Shown: in pieces, positions 11,081 through 21,287 of the stretch | Position numbering within the stretch: the stretch's first letter is position 1 | How the letters are laid out: each line of letters starts with the position of its first letter | DNA from: Phlegmacium glaucopus | Lineage: Eukaryota > Basidiomycota > Agaricomycetes > Agaricales > Cortinariaceae | Direction: 5' to 3' | Length of the DNA: 45,067 nt | Assembly: GCA_015039465.1 (NCBI GenBank) | Contig: MU130238.1 | Span: forward strand, 173,587 to 218,653 | Notes under the pieces: model-generated | Database searches by the model: none | What the model saw: the letters and a program-made list of their open reading frames with translations, nothing else | Told to the model about the DNA's origin: nothing | Made by a program: the position numbers and the translations under genes

Positions 11081-11109
11081 TAGGCAATTGCACGGGTAAC
11101 CCTCGGGTA
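11081..11109 (+). mobile_element. hAT-1-type terminal inverted repeat remnant
   Basis: TAGGCAATTGCACGGGT here is the exact inverted copy of the end at 18773-18789 (ACCCGTGCAATTGCCTA). It is followed by AACCCTCGGGTA, the sequence that resumes at 14647 after a poly(A) run. The simplest reading is that this is the left end of hAT-1, split by a retroposed insertion. However, the 8 bp outside it (ATTTAAAC) do not match the 8 bp outside the right end, so a separate hAT copy is possible. Confidence 0.55.
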
Positions 11110-11131
11110 CCGCGTAGAGAAGATCACCCCA

Positions 11132-12229
11132 ATGACCCGGTTCTCAACACAACCACCACAGATCACAACACTTATCCCGAAAAGCAAAGAGGAATCGGTT
11201 GCACTAGAAAGGAACGACACCTCGGATATACGTCTCTATGCGGATGGCTCAACGTCGGATGGATATGTAGGGGCAGCAGCGGTCCTATACCAAGTGCAAC
11301 CAGCGCAAGACAGTCAGATTCAAGTTCTACGCTACAGATTGGGCAGGGATAGTGAGTATTCGACGAAGGATGCCGAGGCAGTGGGGTGCATCCTGGCGCT
11401 TTGGCTCCTCAAAGGAGTAAACCAGCTGAGTAGTCGCACAGTATCCTTGTATACAGATAGTCAGGCGTTCGTACAGTCAATCGGTGCTCGGAGAGCGAAG
11501 ACAGGGTCCTACCTCACTGATGAGTTCCTCAAGATCGCAGAGCAGGTCGTGGGGAGATCACCACCAGAGCCCGTCGTCAACAGAGTTAAGGTCAGATGGA
11601 TAGCAGCCCACAGCAATGTAATTGGCAACAAACGAGCGGATAACGAGGCAAAATCAGCAGCCAACGGATCTATCTCGCCGGCCGCTCGCCTCCCAAAGTT
11701 ACTCAGGCGACGGTTACCATTGAACGCAGATTTAATAAAGGAGCAGATGGCGTTCGCTCTCAGGAGAGAATGGAAGGAGAAGTGGGAAGCGTCACCAAGG
11801 AAGGCTAGGATGGAGGTGATAGACCCGAGTTTTCCTTACGACAGATTCAGAACGTTGCAGAGCGAGCTCACTCGGGCCCAGTGCAGCCTACTCTTTCAAA
11901 TACGGTCAAATCACCTACCACTCAGAGCATATCTTCATCATATCGGAAAGGCTGACAGCAAATTTTGTGCCAGTTGCAGCGATCTCAGACATCTTGACGT
12001 AGCGGAGACGGTTATGCACTTTTTGTTCGAATGCCCTAGCTACGACTATGAAAGGCACATCTTGGACGCCAAGTTGGGACGCCAATCGAGGAACCTTAGA
12101 GCTATCTTGTCCAGTAAGGACAACATGAAGGAGTTGCTCAGTTATGTGGGACAGACGAGAAGGTTACAAACATCACTAGGTGACGTGTCCAGATTTCGCA
12201 TAGCCTTAGACAATCTTCAGGATGGATAA
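11132..12229 (+). CDS. RNase H / zinc-knuckle C-terminal end of a non-LTR retrotransposon polyprotein
   Basis: A 365-residue frame corresponding to the 3' end of a LINE-type ORF2. The RNase H1 fold is marked by YADGS (Asp38), TKDAEAV (Glu82), YTDSQA (Asp109) and AAHSNVIGNKRAD (His160, Asp170). It is followed by a C-x2-C...H-x4-C knuckle (CASCSD... VMHFLFECPSYDYER, ~280-310). All four catalytic acidic residues are present, yet no reverse transcriptase or endonuclease precedes it, so this is a 5'-truncated copy and the ATG at 11132 is probably an internal Met. It cannot be autonomous. The family assignment to non-LTR rather than LTR elements rests on the knuckle after RNase H and the poly(A) run downstream. 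Confidence 0.8.
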   Translation: MTRFSTQPPQITTLIPKSKEESVALERNDTSDIRLYADGSTSDGYVGAAAVLYQVQPAQDSQIQVLRYRLGRDSEYSTKDAEAVGCILALWLLKGVNQLSSRTVSLYTDSQAFVQSIGARRAKTGSYLTDEFLKIAEQVVGRSPPEPVVNRVKVRWIAAHSNVIGNKRADNEAKSAANGSISPAARLPKLLRRRLPLNADLIKEQMAFALRREWKEKWEASPRKARMEVIDPSFPYDRFRTLQSELTRAQCSLLFQIRSNHLPLRAYLHHIGKADSKFCASCSDLRHLDVAETVMHFLFECPSYDYERHILDAKLGRQSRNLRAILSSKDNMKELLSYVGQTRRLQTSLGDVSRFRIALDNLQDG

Positions 12230-12655
12230 CGCATGACCTCATTTATTTTAGAAAACACATTGAACAATTCTAGAAAACGAAAGCAAGACGGACTCAACAC
12301 TTTTTACTTGCCCGCAACACGTCGGGCGCACCTCTCCCCGGATCCACCCGTTGTACCTACTGCATAGCAGTCGGGTACTTAAGAGTCAGAGGGCGCTAAT
12401 GCCAAACTCGCTAGCAAATACCAACAAAGGGATTAGGATCGCTACCCCACCACAACAAGCGATGCCCACGCAAACAGCGTTTCCGTGCTGGGCTGACTGG
12501 GGATGGGTATGCTTCAGGTGTACCTCAGCAGTGCAGCGTGGGACCGCAGGGGGGGAGAAAGGCACTGGGGCCTTAGTAGCATAGTCCGTAACTAAGCGTG
12601 TAAAGTCTACATGGAGTCAAAGCTCCGAAGACCTAAATTGACAAAAAAAAAAAAA
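12230..12655 (+). mobile_element. LINE 3' untranslated region and poly(A) tail
   Basis: A noncoding tail follows the RNase H frame and ends in 13 consecutive A at 12643-12655, as expected for a reverse-transcribed non-LTR 3' end. No clear target duplication was found at this end. Confidence 0.5.
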
Positions 12656-12859
12656 GGTAAACGGACGATGAAGACCACTAAGCCACAGAGCCATTATAAA
12701 TGTGACGAGGTATGTACACTAAGTGTAATGTCCGCTCGGCATTTCCCGGCAACCCGTCTTCGTCACAGGGCAAAGGGTTAGTTGTTAGTTGGGCTTAGGG
12801 TTCATCAACCCTTTGTCACTCACCTCCTCCTCAGCCTCAACGTTCAAAGCACCACAACT
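12656..12859. other. Spacer with no gene
   Basis: 204 bp between the LINE tail and the gag-like remnant. It contains GGGTTAGTTGTTAGTTGGG but no telomere repeat array and no gene. Confidence 0.4.
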
Positions 12860-13838
12860 ATGCCCCCCCGGACTTGATCAAAAAAGCCAGCCGCCACCCA
12901 GAAACGCCAAGTCTCCAACGTGGATGAAACAGCCAACAAGAGCCCAAAAACGAGCGATAACGAGGGTGCAGGGGAAATCAACAAGGGAGAGAAAAAGCCG
13001 CCGAAAGGCAAGGCGAACAGGTAGCGTTCAATGCCCACAACGTATGTCATACTAACCCGAATCTTTTTTACAGGAAACTATCTAAATGTTTGGGTGGACA
13101 GCGTGTGTCGACCCCCCACTTAACGTAAGTAAACGAGTGTTTAAGTTGTATACTACTGATTTTTAACTAGTAAAACGGAGCTCGAGCTCCAGGCGAGCGG
13201 CATAAGTGTTGCCCCCCCCGAACGTACCCGATCTGCCGCCATAGCCCACCTCGCCCCTCCACAGGCCTTCGTTAGCGCCCGCAAACGAAGGTCTGACGTC
13301 GTCATGGAAACCAATGAAGGCAGCAACGAGGTCAGTACGGACAGCTCACCTGAGCAGGCCCATAGCCACGACAAGCACGATGAGGAGCAGGACGACGAAG
13401 AGCACAACGACAAGGACAACAACAAGTACAACGAGCAGGACAACGCACAGGACAACGTGCAGGACAACGTGCAGGACAACAAGCAGGACAACACGCAGGA
13501 CAACAAGGACAACATGCAGGACAACATGCAGGACAACGAGCAGGACAACGTGCAGGACAACGCGCAGGACAACGAGGACGATGATGAACACAAGGATGAG
13601 GATAACAACAAGGATGACGACGAGGACGCCAACACCTGCCCCCTGCCCCTCCTCTCTGGGCCTGGGGCCGTTTCCAGTGCCGTCGCCACCACCCCCACCT
13701 CCTTGCATACCACCCCCACCTTCTTGCGTCCAACCCTGCCCCTCCTGTCCGTGCCTGGGGCCGCTTCCAGTGCCGTCACTATAAATCATTGTTTGTGTTG
13801 TTATAAAACACCAACCAGAGGGAACTGGACCAGACTTT
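12860..13838 (+). pseudogene. Low-complexity gag-like protein remnant with QDN repeats
   Basis: A frame from ATG 12860 reads MPPRT, then an in-frame TGA at 12875, then a Lys/Pro-rich stretch to about 13019 (AACAG followed by GTAGCG, a possible donor). A second part from ~13180 runs through ARKRRSDVVMETN and an Asp/Asn-rich block to 13838. The latter contains ~15 QDN/QDNxx units from a 9-12 bp tandem repeat (CAGGACAAC, 13436-13573). The style (basic N-terminus, acidic repeat block, Pro/Ser tail) resembles gag-like first ORFs of retroelements, but no diagnostic motif such as a zinc knuckle is present. The 3' end runs into interspersed repeat R1. Shadow frames of the repeat occur on the opposite strand and are rejected. 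Confidence 0.35.
13436..13573 (+). repeat. CAGGACAAC minisatellite
   Basis: About 12 tandem units of CAGGACAAC(GTG/AAG/ATG/...), unit 9-12 bp, in frame with the gag-like remnant and coding QDN repeats. Confidence 0.85.
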
Positions 13839-14605
13839 AGGTCAGAATATCCCCCTGTGTTTGTTTAGGGAAGATATAACCAGAGACTAGTAAGCACACT
13901 TGGTTAAGAGAGAGTAGAGGAGGATGAGGATGAATATGAGGGGTGACTGAGGGTGGACAGTTAAGGACTGAAAAAGCGAACTCAGAGGGGTTAAGGAAGA
14001 GGATGAGGAAGAATAAGAGGGAGTCTTCGGCAAGACTATAGTAATTGACAGTGGGGATAGATTGACAGTTAAAGGCAGAAAAAGCGAACTTGAGGAAGGA
14101 ATTCACTGGAATTCCACTGAGATGATGATTGTTGGGGGGTAAGAATGAATTGAACTGAACTACCTATCCTGGTACAAAAGAGCAGTATTCATACCCTAAG
14201 GATGAGGCTATGTAAAACAATAAAAAAGAAAGAAGTACGCGCTGTCAAAGGAAGAATGATGAAGAGAGGACAGCTGCGAGAAGAAAAGAACAATGAAAAA
14301 GAAAAAGGAACAATAAAAAAATCTGTAAAGTGTCAAAGTGCGAGAGAAAAGAAGAGAAGGCAGTGTACATAGTCCAATAGCAAAAATATATCAACTCCAT
14401 AGGCGTGTGGTCATGTCAAAAATATGAAAGGTCCTGAGTCAACACTTGAAAGGCGCAGCCTTGTTCCCGAGAAAACACTACTTGCCCATGGTCCCATGTC
14501 GCGCAGCCTTGATAACACTTGACACACTGTGAGAATAATCCTCTGCTGCTGATTCATCTGCAATTCCTGCTTAGTTGTGATCCTCCTGGACTTTCTAAAT
14601 TGTCA
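13787..14605 (-). repeat. Interspersed repeat R1, copy 1 (LTR-like)
   Basis: An ~0.8-kb repeat matching 35578-36365 (same orientation) and 42044-42838 (opposite). Read on the minus strand it starts TGACAATTTAG and ends near CAACACAAACA, the TG...CA pattern of LTRs. Shared landmarks include CCAACCAGAG, GGTACAAAAGAGCAGTAT and CTCCTCCTGGA-like blocks. This copy is followed by AAGAGGG and then a 33-A run, unlike the other two. It may be a solo LTR or a retroposed transcript. Confidence 0.75.
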
Positions 14606-14614
14606 TCAAGAGGG

Positions 14615-14647
<33 letters not shown>
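14615..14647 (+). repeat. Poly(A) run of 33
   Basis: Thirty-three consecutive A separate R1 copy 1 from the hAT-1 subterminal region. The sequence after it, ACCCTCGGGTA (14647-14657), duplicates 11099-11109 next to the isolated hAT end. This suggests the A run is the tail of a retroposed insertion with a target duplication. Confidence 0.65.
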
Positions 14648-14649
<2 letters not shown>

Positions 14650-14809
14650 CTCGGGTATCCCAAGGCCTACCCGTACCCTTACCCACCAAAACCCATACCC
14701 GCAAACCCATGGGTTGGGCTGCCATGGGTATGTGAGGGTATGGGTATACTACGGGTATCAAACGGGTATTACATGTAAATAGTGAAATTGGTACTGGAAG
14801 ACAGCTAGA

Positions 14810-17800
14810 TTATAAAAGAATACTATCCCAACCTTCTCCAAGCTCCTCCTCCTTGTCTCCTTGAACGTCTGGCATCCTCGCAACAACCTCAACATCAGAA
14901 TCCTTGATGTATCCAAGTAGGCTCCAATTTCCAAGACACAGGAGGGCACGGGTGGATTGGGCAGAGAGACGGCTCCGAACATGAGACAAGACAAGTCGAC
15001 CACGGCTAAATACACGCTCAACATCAACAGACGTGGCTTGAAACAAGTTCGTTAGATAATTTATAATGTAAGATTACTAATATATGAAATAAACATACCT
15101 GGGATGCTAAGGTAATCCAACGCCATTCGTGAAAGGGATGGACTGACCACCAAATAAGTGCATCGTCGACAGCTTCTGTGTCAGTGGCCAGGTAGCGATC
15201 GATTTTGCTGTGTAAGTCGCTTGAAGATGTTTTGTGCTTGAGGAGGGTATCAAACATATTCGGTTTCTTTGATGAAGTCTTGGAGGATGATGTCTGCTAT
15301 CCAGTATTTGTCAGTATTGCATTTCTCATCCATTCCTGGCAGCAGATCAAAGGACGTACAGATGGTTCCATTTCCTTGTTTGTCTGGCCCATGGTAACAC
15401 TGCCAAGCTGACGGTAGGACCGGTCAAACTGCATGCGCAACAGCCCTTCGGCATTGTCAATCCACTCCTCCTCCCATTTAGCGGTCCTAAAGTACTCAAG
15501 TTTATATTGAGGATGAAGGACTGGTTGAAAAATTAGCAATAAACATAAACTGTATAATAAAACATACTCATTGCAATGCGATATGCCTCTGAATCATCAG
15601 TCCTTGAATAATAACGGTTAAGGGTCTTTTTTGCAAGTCCAAGAGCTGATCGGAGAGCTGGGCAAATGGATGTATCATTTGCTCTGATGGTCAGACGGTC
15701 ATTGATGATATCCATGGTAGGAATAACCTTGGCAAGGTTAGGTGTGGACCGAGAAAAAAACAAGGTTGCATCCTTCAGTACCTATGAACGCAATGCAAAT
15801 GAGAATCTATTAGATAATCGTTCCACGGATTGATGGGCGCTTACTTCCAAGACGTCACACAGCTGTTTAATGACCTTCCACTCCTCCACTGTTAGCTCGA
15901 ATTGCCGCAAATCATTCCGCCGGTCACCTGTGTAGTTGTCAATGGCCTTCCGGTGCTCCAATACGAAACTCAACATGTCATGAGTTGAGTTCCACCGTGT
16001 TGTAACGTCGCGAGGAATTAATTTAAATTCTAGATCCAGTTCTTTGAGACAGCGAGCCCATGCTGGAAGCAAAATCGTTGTCGAGTTGATGGTTTTGAAT
16101 GCAAGTTTCCGGACCTAGTAGACAGGCTGGTAAGCGTCCTATGTTATTCCAAGTCTGGTCTGAGTCATATATTTACCTTCACTAACAGCACCTTCACAGG
16201 CCGAAGGCTTTCCTGAAAGACTTCGCGTTCAGCTTGGGACAGTGCTGCCATCTCGTCAACCCAGCCATCTATGTTGTCATCTATGCCAATTTCGCCGGTG
16301 ACCGCATCGTCTAACAAAGCCTCGCGCGTCTGTTGATCCTCGAGGTTAATGTCTCCTGCTAGTTCATGGATTTTGTGGTCAGGATCATCGGCGATGTCTC
16401 CAGCTGTTATATTTGGTGCATTTGGTATGTCAAATTGACGCACAAGTGTTCTTGCAACGAGGTTATTGACGTGGAGAAAACAGCGAGTATGGTTCACTTT
16501 TGAAAATCCGGGGAGTAAGTCTTCCAGTTCATCAATCTTTGTCTTTTGCTTAGACAATATCTAGGTATGTTTTGTGATGAACTAGTAAAAGTAGCTTGTA
16601 GCAATGTAGTAGTAATATGTGGGCAAAAGCCAGTATGGCTTTTCGGCTGGACAGGAGCCCCTGATCTTACGAATAAAAGGAACCGAGATTAACTGCAATT
16701 GGGTGGGTGGGATAACTTACCCAATGCAGATGGAATGGTTCCTGATTGTAGGTTTGAGGTGAACTTGACTGCCCAGTCAATGTTGCGTTGCGGTTAAGTT
16801 GTAGAGCGGTAAATTTTATTTAAGCACTTTTCCGGGAGTGGAGGGAGGGTAAAGGAAAAGAGTGAAAGGCAGCTCTGAATAGCTTAGGGGCAACGAGACG
16901 ATGACAGTCGAGTGTGAGAATGAGTCTCACCTAGACTGTCATCGCTTATTCAAAGACCGCACCCTAGCCCTTCATTTGTACCTTATTACGTGATAGGCTA
17001 TAATCATTCTATCATTGTTTGAAGCATTATCACAGGTGATACTGAGTATCTGGGTATGCTGTCTGCGTTTTTTGAAATACTGTATCATAGATGAATACCC
17101 ACCTTATCCGACAGACCGAATTCCTCCAAGACATTCGCAAATGCAATGGCAAGATTAACGCCACTGTGCGACTAGAGTTTGAGGTAAGTAATACAATTAT
17201 ACATACATTTAGCAGACCTCTGACCTTTGCTACCTCAACAACATCTAGAATTAAGCATACCGGTGCTCCCTTGTGTTCAAAGTGGACCGTTAATGCGACA
17301 TAGGCTCGGTGATTGGGGGACGTCCAGGCGTCAGTCGCAAAGTGAAGCTTTCCATCATGTTTCTGTATGTCATTTAGCTTTTTTTTTGTTGTTCAGAACA
17401 ATGAGTTACCTGTAACAAGGACGCAATACGTTGTCGTGAACGTGCAAAGACTAAACAAACGTCACGCGACACTGTAGTTGGTGATGGTAAGTAATACTCT
17501 GGTCGCCCTGTTTTCATTAAATTCTTGAAGCCACGGTCGTTAACAATACTAAAAGGTCGTGCATTCTCTGATACCCAACGAACAATTTCCGCCCTGTGAA
17601 AGCCTTAACTACAAATGTGAAAGTAGGGTAGATGAGACTGACTTAGTCTCAGTTTGTGTATGTTGTCTATGTGAGTAAGTCACCTTCCCTTTGCCTTTTA
17701 CCTGAAAAGCAGCTGCGATTGATCCATCCTTAGACTTTGAAAGAACCTCCCGAGCTTCAGCGGCATTTTTTACCGCCAATGCTGCCTTTACTGTGTCGAT

Positions 17801-18554
17801 ACCCCAACAGATCTTTGCATGTTTATGTAAGTTACCTGTGGATCCTGCGTCTTTCTTGTCCAAGAATCGATGAACAGTCTTCCTACATGCAGATGCAAAG
17901 CAATGAAATTCATGGTAGCGACGTCCTTCATGATACCCAATTGTCGGAACAGGATGAAAGAAAGCATATATTGGTGAGTTCCAATCATCCATGAGTCGTT
18001 CTGTGAAATAATTAAGAAATATTCCATTCAAGATAGTGAGAGCTTAACTGAGCTCAGCCTCAGAAGACTCGGCTTCATCATTAGACTTGCCATTGTCAGG
18101 CTTTTCCTGGCTCTCCTCATCCTCATCCAAAATTTCGACAACAGAAGGCTGGCGTGAGGAATTACCATGCGAAGAATTATTTTTCAGAGAATTGTTAGCG
18201 GATGCCTATCATAACACAGTTAGTAACAACACTCATTCAATAAAATCCTTGCTTGCTTCATTGACTGATCCATTGTCATCGTCGGATAGCTCCTTTGTTG
18301 ATTTTTTTTTGGGTAGTAGCTTCGACAAGATTTTATTTGTCTTCTTCTTTGCCGGAAGCTTTGAGAATGAAAGGTATGTTATTTTCTGGCATCGGTTAGA
18401 GGGTAATGCTTACCTCAACAATAGAGCTCTCGTCATCACTGGATATTACGGGCCTAGTTCTCTTCTTTGGTATCAAGAACTGCCAGGCTTTGACAGCCTG
18501 ACCCTTCACACGGCTCGAGCACATGGCATTGCTGCCATCAGTGCTGTCAGCCAT
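14810..18554 (-). pseudogene. hAT-1 transposase with BED-type finger and hAT dimerisation domain
   Basis: Cut-and-paste transposase, nuclear. Start ATG at 18554 (MADSTDGSNAMC). An N-terminal basic segment and an acidic SVVEILDEDEES motif (about 18140) are followed by a BED-like Cys/His finger (HEFHCFASACRKTVHRF... HKHAKICW, ~17930-17810). The core has DAWTSPNHRAYVALTVHFEH (~17320), ITCDNASNND (~17020), NHTRCFLHVNN, TTRWNSTHDML (~15985) and the C-terminal dimerisation block SVDVERVFSRGRLVLSHVRS (~15020). At least ten short introns are needed. About 440 bp of unrelated DNA (16561-17001) separates NASNNDRMI from LSKQKTKIDE, too long for the element's introns. So this copy is interrupted. The family motifs are established knowledge; the exon chain is inferred. 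Confidence 0.8.
16561..17001. mobile_element. Insertion inside hAT-1 transposase, with hairpin
   Basis: Noncoding DNA between two transposase coding blocks. It contains a strong inverted repeat at about 16899-16947: GATGACAGTC ... GACTGTCATC with a nested GTGAGA/TCTCAC. No terminal repeats or duplications are clear, so the class is unknown (small MITE or SINE). Confidence 0.4.
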
Positions 18555-18815
18555 TTACGTAGAGCAATTTGTATGGGAGTATCTCTGAGGCTTCTTTTGA
18601 TGCCGATTTTACTGTGTTTAGCAGTGTTTTGGTGGCTTGGATCTGTACAGCTCAATTATATAATTTTTAGTACTAAATATAATGTGGGTAGATGCGGGTC
18701 AAGGGTGTCAGCATGTCTACCCGTACCCTCACCCGTAGATACCCATACCCGTGACCCATGTGGGTATGGTCAACCCGTGCAATTGCCTAAGGCCCATTTT
18801 GGGCAAATTCTGTTG

Positions 18816-18823
18816 CCTGCGCT
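18816..18823 (+). repeat. 8-bp target duplication, left (CCTGCGCT)
   Basis: Identical to 24713-24720 and flanking the two TAGGGCTGCAC ends of hAT-2. Confidence 0.9.
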
Positions 18824-21027
18824 TAGGGCTGCACACCATACTGTAAACGGCTTACGGCCGTAAGATGACGGTCAGGATACGGTGACAGAATTACCATAAC
18901 CGTAACCGTACAAGTACTTTTAAAGTTCTCAGCGGGATGGTCGGAATAAAATACGGTGTGATATGGTATTGACGGCTCTAGTATGGTAGACTAAAAATGG
19001 AAAAGCTCGCAAAACTAGAGAGAGAGTGAGTCAAGGCTGACGGAGGCGTGCAAGGCAAAGATGGTGCTTAAGGAGCATAAGTATACGAATTGTTGACGGC
19101 TGGAGGCTTGCACGACGGAGGGAAATAGTATCACGGCCACCGGAAAAGATGCGCTCCACGGCAACAGCAGAACCTATAAGTACCCTCAAGGTCAGTTAAA
19201 TTTGACAGTGAGATTTTCAAGCCCAACACACCTGGTATAGAAAGAATGTCGCCTGCAAGACGATAGAGATTGGGGAACTGCCCACGTCGGCTCCACCACC
19301 ATTCAAGGGGATTGCAGGAGACAAAGTCTTCGGGAGTGATCTTGAAGTATTCATCAAGCTCATTGATGGCCTGTCTATCTCTCCGTCCATATCTGGAGAC
19401 GAACTGAAAGGATTTTGAGCTGGAAGTGTTTGTGCTGGCACTGTCTGAGGCTACATCTGAAATTGCAGTTGGGCAGGAACGAGCAGCGTAATGTTGTTGG
19501 TAGTGCTTGTACAGCTCGGTTTTGGCGTTCTCGAGGTCCAGACACAGGTCAGGATGATCCACGTAGTCAGTGAGCATCCCTTCATAAGATATTCGGGGGT
19601 CCAACACTACAAAATCAAAGACTATCATTAGAGAAGCCTCTGATGCTCATGCCAGAGATGGATATTGGAAAGAACTTACATGCAGCCCAGGTATAGAAAG
19701 GGGTCTGATCAAAGCGGTAGTAATAATCACTTAACTTTGTGTGTGCTTTCAGTAATCCATCCTTTACCCGTTGGTCGATGGTGTCCGGGAGTTCAATGAG
19801 AATTTTCTGGAGATGCTCCTGGAGCCCACGAAAAATGGCAAAGGTCGTTGACAACATTGAGTGATTTGTGGCAGACATTTGAGTTGTTGCTGAACGAAAT
19901 GCTTCGAGCCAGTTTGCGACATGCGTGATGGCTTTCCATTCATTTTCTGTGAGTTCAAGGTTACGTAGTTCTCAGCTACATGTGACGAAATTGTCCAATT
20001 CCTCCCTGAAAAGGAGAGCACATTCTTTGTGTATAAATTCAGTCAAATGGCACACACTAGTACCAAGGAAGAGATAACTTATGGAGCATTTCATGAGTGG
20101 ATGACCAACGGGTTTTCACATCTAAGATTAGCATCAGTGCCATTTCATCTGTGCCTGCATTTTGTTCTTGAAGGGAGGAAGCAACTTGTCTGAACCAAGC
20201 CTGCCTCTGTTGAGGACTTGACCGCACAGCACGGACAATTCTTCGCAGCTGGAAATCAATAAAAATTGAGTCTTGTGGTTGAAGCCAAGGCAGTGGGAGG
20301 GGAATCGTTCAATAGTTCACTTGCCTTTTCAACAGCGGGAATAATTTCATGACTGGAATGAAAGTCTTCTGGATCTATGTCCTGGTCTGGGACATCTTCT
20401 ATGTTGTCCATCGTGAACTCCGGTTGCGATACAGCCTTTTTACTGTCAGCTTTTGAGATTGCGCCAATTCCTTCCAACAGCTGGTAGAATCAGCATGACG
20501 TCTAAATTATTTAAAATACTTATGAAAACTTACCTGGATCACAGCAAGGTGCACAGTATGAGGCATACATCTCAACCGAGACCAGAGTGCATTAAAGAAT
20601 ATTCCATTTTTTTCAGCACCTCTTCTCAATTCCGTCAATAAGAGTGTCATTATTTGAAGCATTATCCATCATGAAAGCGATAACCTTTATGACAGGATGC
20701 ATCGGTGAATGAGACTTATGTCAGTCTAGTTAAATTGCTGTGGATCCCAGATGGCAGCTTACCCGATCTTGGATGCCATACATTGCCAGCGTCTCCCATA
20801 CCACTTCAGCCATATTCTCACCCGTGTGCTCTCCAATTAGCTCCCGAAAATCGATCAAAAGTTCCTCTGATGATATTTTAAAGGTCTCAACTGAAATTTT
20901 GAGTTGCAACAAAATTGAAACTCACCGAGCTCGCCAGAGTTGTTCATGTAGTGTGTGACGACTGCCAGAAAGGCATACATGTTGCTTGACGTCCAAGCGT
21001 CCAAGGAAATACTAATTTTGCTCTTGA

Positions 21028-21032
21028 GTGCC
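21028..21032 (+). repeat. 5-bp target duplication, left (GTGCC)
   Basis: Repeated at 21288-21292; flanks the solo LTR exactly. Confidence 0.85.
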
Positions 21033-21287
21033 TGTTAGGGCAACCTACATATAAGAGGAGAAGGGGACTCTAAAGAGAGTAAACAGTCTATAAAGACTAG
21101 ATAATAGCAGCAGCAAGCTAGCAAAGTAGGGAATTCCAGTTAATAATGAGATAAGGTCAGTAATTACTGACTACTACTCGAAATAGGGTGGTAGCCAAAC
21201 AGTGGCAAATAAGTATGTAATCAAGTCGAAATAAGGATAAAATATCAACAGTGAAGATGGTATATACCTCAGGGTTATCCCCTAACA
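21033..21287. mobile_element. Solo LTR, 255 bp
   Basis: Starts TGTTAGGG and ends CCCCTAACA, an inverted TG...CA terminus, with a perfect 5-bp duplication GTGCC on both sides. No internal retrotransposon sequence remains, so it arose by LTR-LTR recombination. Termini of this form are common in Ty1/Copia elements, though the superfamily is not proven. It lies immediately after the acceptor (ACATAG) of a hAT-2 intron. Confidence 0.88.

Larger units (their letters stand above)
14647..18789 (-). mobile_element. hAT-1 DNA transposon
   Basis: Both sides carry dense ACCCGTACCC/ACCCATACCC subterminal repeats (14660-14770 and 18685-18780). The right end at 18773-18789 is ACCCGTGCAATTGCCTA. The left terminal 17 bp are missing here but occur at 11081, so the element may originally have started there. 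Between the repeats lies a multi-exon transposase on the minus strand. The element adjoins hAT-2, which begins 35 bp further right. No matching 8-bp duplication could be identified. Confidence 0.8.

Noticed and set aside
13153..13789. Cys/Leu/Val-rich minus-strand frames
   Set aside because: Reverse translations of the CAGGACAAC minisatellite.
14660..18780. Telomere-like ACCCGTACCC/ACCCATACCC motifs
   Set aside because: They occur on both sides of the hAT-1 transposase in inverted fashion, as subterminal repeats, and do not form a terminal array.
18087..18863. 258-codon plus-strand frame
   Set aside because: Antisense to N-terminal exons of the hAT-1 transposase and its subterminal repeats; no domain.
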